Shown here one piece after another: positions 60,594 to 64,000 of a DNA stretch of 64,000 bases. Both the position numbers and the translations under genes were made by a program. Below the pieces are notes generated by a model, which saw only the letters and a program-made list of their open reading frames with translations, ran no database searches and was not told the DNA's origin. The first letter of the stretch is position 1, and the number at the start of each line of letters is the position of its first letter. This DNA comes from a bacterium. GTDB lineage: Bacteria > Ratteibacteria > UBA8468 > B48-G9 > DSTR01. The DNA is taken from assembly GCA_029551285.1 (NCBI GenBank), contig JAKPFT010000018.1, forward strand, positions 50,847 to 114,846. The letters are read 5' to 3'.

Positions 60594-63575
60594 ATGAGGA
60601 GAAAAATAGCCCTGTGTCTAAGTATTTTCTGTGTGACCGGTGTCCTTCTGGCAGAAAACAGAATCAATGTTTACTGGACAGACACGCCGCCGGTGATAGA
60701 CGCCAGGGATAATGACGTCTGCTGGAAGACGGCTGACCGGGCCAAAAACTTTACTCTTTTCAAAAAGGCTGGCCAGCCAACTCAGCCCACCGAGGTGGCT
60801 GTGTGCTATGACGCTGACTGTCTCTATTTGTTCTGGAAACTGTACGATAAGAACCCGGAAAAAATTGTCTTCGGTAACCCGGAAGATGTGCGGGACTTTA
60901 TCACCTGGAAGGATGTGGCGGAACTTTTTCTTGATCCTGGCCAGACGAAGGAACATTACTATCAGTTTGCCGCCTCGCCTTCTGCGGCCAGGTTTGACCT
61001 TTCTTCCAGGAAATCAACCAATTTCAACCCTGACTGGAAGGTGAAAGGGGCTATCTGTGAGTGGGGCTGGGCCTTAGAGATGGCTATTCCTTTCACAGAA
61101 CTGGCTCACCAGAACGAGTTTTTCGGCACGCCGGCGGTCGGCGACGTCTGGGGGATTAACTTCTGTCGGGACCAGGGTTCCTTGCACGAGTGGAGCCAGT
61201 GGGAAGTTTCCATGATGAGTTTCCACGAAGTGAAAAACTTCGGGACAGCTGTCTTCTGCGGCCGGAAAGAAGGGGAGAAACTTCCGACTATAACCGCGGT
61301 GGAGTTTGAGCCGCTTTTCTACGGACCGGGGACTCTCTCTTTCCAGGTGAAGAGCACCCGGCCATACCTGGGATGTGACTTTTTCTTGAGTCAGGACGGC
61401 CAGTCAGTAGTACGAAGAACCGGTGAGAAAGTTGCGCCCGGTCAACTTCAGTTACCTTACCAGATCAGCCGACCTGGCACCTGGCGGCTGGCGGTTTCTT
61501 TCTACGAAGGCAAGAATAAGGTTTATTCTGGCGCCACCTTTTGCCAGTTGCCGCCGGTGGCCGAAAATCTGCTGGAAATCAGGAAAAAGATGGACCAGGC
61601 CAGGATGAAGTTGAAGACATTTCAGCACGCTTACCGGCCCTTGCTGGAAAAGCAACTCAACCGGCTGGAAGAAAACCTGGCCCAAGCCATTCAACAGGTT
61701 CAGCAACCATCTTCCCTGTCCCGGCAGGACTGGCAGAAACTCACTTCCGTGGTGCTGGCGGCTGGCTCAGACTGGAAAAAACTTGATTTTGACCTGGGTC
61801 TGGTGGGCCTTTATCCGGAGAAGAAGACTGCTTCCTTCGGTCTTGTTCCAGTGCCGGCTACAGCCAAAATTTATCCTGACAGCATTCTGACCAGGCCCGC
61901 CGGGCCGGTGAAACTGGCTCTGGCTGGCAACGAATACGAGTCCTTTCAGATGGTGCTGGTTCCTTTCTGGAAAGAGGTGCCGGACATCCAGGTTTCTTTT
62001 TCTGACCTTTCCGGTCCGAAAAAGATTTCCAGAAAAAATTTCTCTTCATTCCGGGTGGAGTACGTCAGGTTAAAAAATGTTGACCCGGAAGACACTCATC
62101 TCCGGGAGTACGAACCGGACATCCTTTTCCCGGCTGAGAAGTTTTCCTTGCAGCCCGGGAAGTTGCAGCCGGTGTGGATTGATTTCTATCTGCCGCCGAA
62201 TACTCCGGCTGGCACCTATCGGGGACGGGTGACGTTCACCACGGGGAAAGAAAGCCGGAGCTGGCCGGTGGAAGTTACCAGTTACGGCTTCAACCTGCCG
62301 CGGAAAAGCAGTATTGAGAACCAGTTCTGGTTCAGTCTTTACCGCTGGAAAAACTTCTACGGCACCCTTGATTATACGCCGGAGCTTTACGCTAAACATG
62401 CGGCAGTACTGTCCCGGTACCGCATCAGTTGTCTTCCTTCTGACTGGATTATTATGTGGGACAAAATCAGGGTCTACTACGAAGAAGACGGTCGTTTCAC
62501 CTTTGATTTCAGCGAACTGGACAAATTTATCAAGATCGGACTGGAGGCTGGTTCCAATACCTACTGGGCTTCCCTTGGCTGCAACTTAGGCTCGCTCACA
62601 CCCTTTTCTCGCCCCTGGACAAAAGTGATTGACCGGAAAACCGGTAAGGAAACTACTCTGGACAGGGTGATGAAGGACTGGCTGGACAAGTTCAGGGAAG
62701 GAAAGACCTACTGGGACGAGAATCCGATGTACCGGGATTACCTCCAGGCATATGTGGCTCATCTGAAAGAACTGGGCCTTCTTGAGACAGCATACTGGGA
62801 GATTTATGACGAACCCAACGACAACAGCCGCTGGCTGGACATGTTGCGGCACCACCGGTGGTTGCGGCAGTTTGTACCGGAACTGAAACTTTTCAATTTT
62901 GGGGTGGAGCCAACCCAGGTGAAGGCTGGCCAGAACGCCCTGGGTCTGATTGATTGCTGGGCGCCGCACATTGACGGTCTTGACGAGCCGGAGATTCTGG
63001 CGGCGATGAAGGAAAGAAGGCAGAAGTACGGTGAGAAGTACTGGTTTTATACCTGCGGAGAAAGAGTAAACAAGGAAGGCGAGTACGCTCCCTTTATCAC
63101 CTATTACCGGCCATACCTGACAGTCCGCATCCATCCCTGGATTGCCTGGAAGTATGAGACCGACGGGTTCTTTATCTTTGCCTTAAGCAGTGTACCTGAT
63201 GATAACGTGAAGAAAAATCCGGAAGAACGCTGGCCGAAAACCGAGTGGTCAGATGGGGCTTACCGGGGCTGCGGCACCCTGGTCTATCCCGGGCCTGAGT
63301 ACCAGGTGATACCCGGAATGAGGCTGGCCCATCTGCGTGACGGATTAGAAGACTACGAATACTTTGCGATTTTGAGAAACAGGTTGAAGTCTGGAGCCGG
63401 CACCAAACAGTGGCAGTCGGCGGCGAAAAAGGCCCTGAAAATTGAACCGGAAATCGTCAGGGATATTTACCACTGGACTAAAGATGTCAGCCTGCTGGAA
63501 GCCAAACGGGCCAGCCTGGCCAGCCTGATTCAGACTTCTTTGAGGCCTCAGAAAAAGTCCGGTGCCCAAAAATGA
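60594..63575 (+). CDS. Secreted DUF4091 glycoside hydrolase with DOMON/CBM9-like N-domain
   Basis: The start at 60594 follows CAGAGGAGAGCCT, giving 993 residues with a signal peptide (RRKIALCLSIFCVTGVLLAE). A CBM9-like domain (about 20-220) shows YDADCLYLFWKLYDKNP and EWGWALEMAIPFTEL. A linker of coiled-coil type (about 330-400), a beta domain and a TIM barrel with YWEIYDEPND follow. The Asp-Glu pair is as in GH123-like enzymes. The end GMRLAHLRDGLEDYEYFAIL is the DUF4091 signature. It probably removes N-acetylhexosamine or another sugar from an extracellular glycan. It is the last intact large gene of the block. Confidence 0.82.
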   Translation: MRRKIALCLSIFCVTGVLLAENRINVYWTDTPPVIDARDNDVCWKTADRAKNFTLFKKAGQPTQPTEVAVCYDADCLYLFWKLYDKNPEKIVFGNPEDVRDFITWKDVAELFLDPGQTKEHYYQFAASPSAARFDLSSRKSTNFNPDWKVKGAICEWGWALEMAIPFTELAHQNEFFGTPAVGDVWGINFCRDQGSLHEWSQWEVSMMSFHEVKNFGTAVFCGRKEGEKLPTITAVEFEPLFYGPGTLSFQVKSTRPYLGCDFFLSQDGQSVVRRTGEKVAPGQLQLPYQISRPGTWRLAVSFYEGKNKVYSGATFCQLPPVAENLLEIRKKMDQARMKLKTFQHAYRPLLEKQLNRLEENLAQAIQQVQQPSSLSRQDWQKLTSVVLAAGSDWKKLDFDLGLVGLYPEKKTASFGLVPVPATAKIYPDSILTRPAGPVKLALAGNEYESFQMVLVPFWKEVPDIQVSFSDLSGPKKISRKNFSSFRVEYVRLKNVDPEDTHLREYEPDILFPAEKFSLQPGKLQPVWIDFYLPPNTPAGTYRGRVTFTTGKESRSWPVEVTSYGFNLPRKSSIENQFWFSLYRWKNFYGTLDYTPELYAKHAAVLSRYRISCLPSDWIIMWDKIRVYYEEDGRFTFDFSELDKFIKIGLEAGSNTYWASLGCNLGSLTPFSRPWTKVIDRKTGKETTLDRVMKDWLDKFREGKTYWDENPMYRDYLQAYVAHLKELGLLETAYWEIYDEPNDNSRWLDMLRHHRWLRQFVPELKLFNFGVEPTQVKAGQNALGLIDCWAPHIDGLDEPEILAAMKERRQKYGEKYWFYTCGERVNKEGEYAPFITYYRPYLTVRIHPWIAWKYETDGFFIFALSSVPDDNVKKNPEERWPKTEWSDGAYRGCGTLVYPGPEYQVIPGMRLAHLRDGLEDYEYFAILRNRLKSGAGTKQWQSAAKKALKIEPEIVRDIYHWTKDVSLLEAKRASLASLIQTSLRPQKKSGAQK

Positions 63576-63588
63576 TTTTCAGAAGAGG

Positions 63589-63852
63589 ATGAGAAGATTC
63601 GTTCAGGAACCAGCCAGGAAAATTCCTGTGAATGAGGAAGCAGAGGTCGTGGTTTTCGGCGGCTGCACCGGAATCTGTGCCGCGGTGGCTGCGGCCAGAC
63701 AGGGTATCAGTGCTCTCCTGGTGATGGTCAACTGCATGCAGTTAGGCCAGGCCGCTGGAGTTGCCGCGGCTCTGGCAGTAAAAAAAGGTCTTAACCCGAA
63801 GGAAGTGCCTGCTGGAGAGATTCAACAACGGCTCAGGGAGTTAGGCGGGTAA
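63589..63852 (+). pseudogene. Internally deleted FAD-dependent oxidoreductase remnant
   Basis: About 87 codons join the two ends of a much larger family. EAEVVVFGGCTGICAAVAAARQ is the N-terminal FAD-binding strand-turn-helix. It is followed within ten residues by CMQLGQAAGVAAALAVKKG and a helix ending QRLREL, the extreme C-terminus of FAD-dependent oxidoreductases found in glycan clusters. The frame is open, so several hundred codons were removed in frame. The product could not form a full FAD domain. The gene follows the DUF4091 glycosidase by 13 bases and precedes structured repeat copy C. Confidence 0.8.
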
Positions 63853-63863
63853 CAAGGCGGAGA

Positions 63864-64000
63864 GGTAGTGTCAAAAAATGAATGAAAGAGGAATGAAAAG
63901 AAAGGGAACGAACTGGCTCACTCAAGCTGCTCCGGCACAGACAAGGACTACGCCGAAATCGGTTGCTCGGCGAACTCGCTCGCCCAGAGGCGAGCTCAGA
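63864..64000 (+). repeat. Structured intergenic repeat, copy C (cut by window end)
   Basis: From GGTAGTGTCAAAAAA to the last base this is closely similar to copy A read on the minus strand, including GGGAACGAACTGGCTCACTC, GGCACAGACAAGGACTACG and the hairpin CTCGCC-caga-GGCGAG. The 3' half of the element lies beyond the window. Confidence 0.85.

Noticed and set aside
1-64000. CRISPR arrays, tRNA or rRNA genes, prophage
   Set aside because: No regularly spaced repeats, no recognisable T-arm or rRNA segments and no phage structural genes were seen on reading both strands; a covariance-model scan would be needed to exclude tRNAs fully.

Overview
The window reads as a piece of an uncultured, free-living, saccharolytic diderm bacterium. 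An outer membrane is indicated by a LolC/E-LolD lipoprotein-release pair, a complete adaptor-RND-TolC efflux operon and a SlyB/Pcp-like glycine-zipper lipoprotein. McsA-McsB (protein-arginine kinase system) is unusual outside Firmicutes. The many DUF4091, DUF2961/GH172, URO-D-like and MttB-like proteins recall PVC-superphylum, Omnitrophica or Lentisphaera-type genomes. That placement is inference from gene families; no rRNA or tRNA gene was seen in the window.

Layout: 1-4.6 kb is housekeeping on the minus strand (mcsB partial, mcsA, ilvE, then lolD and lolC/E). 4.7-10.7 kb is a plus-strand operon of a GH78-like rhamnosidase, a URO-D-like methyltransferase and a large secreted glycosidase-like protein. 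10.7-16.6 kb is the RND efflux operon. 16.9-23.5 kb is a plus operon (small unknown, cysteine synthase, secreted glycosidase-like protein with CBM9-like tail, second URO-D-like protein, SGNH esterase). 23.5-29.8 kb holds a HAD phosphatase, a small secreted coiled-coil protein, a LacI regulator, a third URO-D-like protein, an alpha/beta hydrolase and an MttB-superfamily methyltransferase. 30-38 kb has GH172 (DUF2961), a D-2-hydroxyacid dehydrogenase, a frameshifted GNAT, OsmC, an odd Gfo/Idh protein, a secreted beta-helix protein and a mutarotase-like protein. 38-48.7 kb has MATE, a HEPN/MNT pair next to decayed sequence, a GT-B glycosyltransferase, a PHP phosphoesterase, a flavin reductase, an amidohydrolase, HU, a response regulator-GGDEF, a TauE/SafE permease and a PAS protein. 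48.8-64 kb is a second carbohydrate block (GH29 fucosidase, papain-like amidase, sialidase-like, a four-gene operon of secreted proteins plus sugar isomerase, heparinase II/III, a GspF-N-like membrane protein, a DUF4091 glycosidase and an internally deleted FAD oxidoreductase).

Taken together the secreted enzymes point to stepwise breakdown of complex plant, algal or host-type glycans (rhamnose, fucose, furanosides, uronic acids, possibly sialic-like sugars). Cytoplasmic isomerases, dehydrogenases and LacI-type control accompany them. Three URO-D-like proteins plus an MttB homologue suggest that corrinoid-dependent methyl transfer, perhaps demethylation of substituted sugars or methylamines, is part of the same lifestyle. 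No SusC/D pair and no sugar ABC transporter is present in this window.

The most unusual non-coding signal is a family of three intergenic, strongly foldable repeats (about 2.38-2.65 kb, 47.53-47.83 kb and 63.86-64.00 kb). Their helices are preserved by compensatory base changes, and one copy is bracketed by perfect 15-bp inverted repeats. They look like a MITE-like or structured-RNA element.
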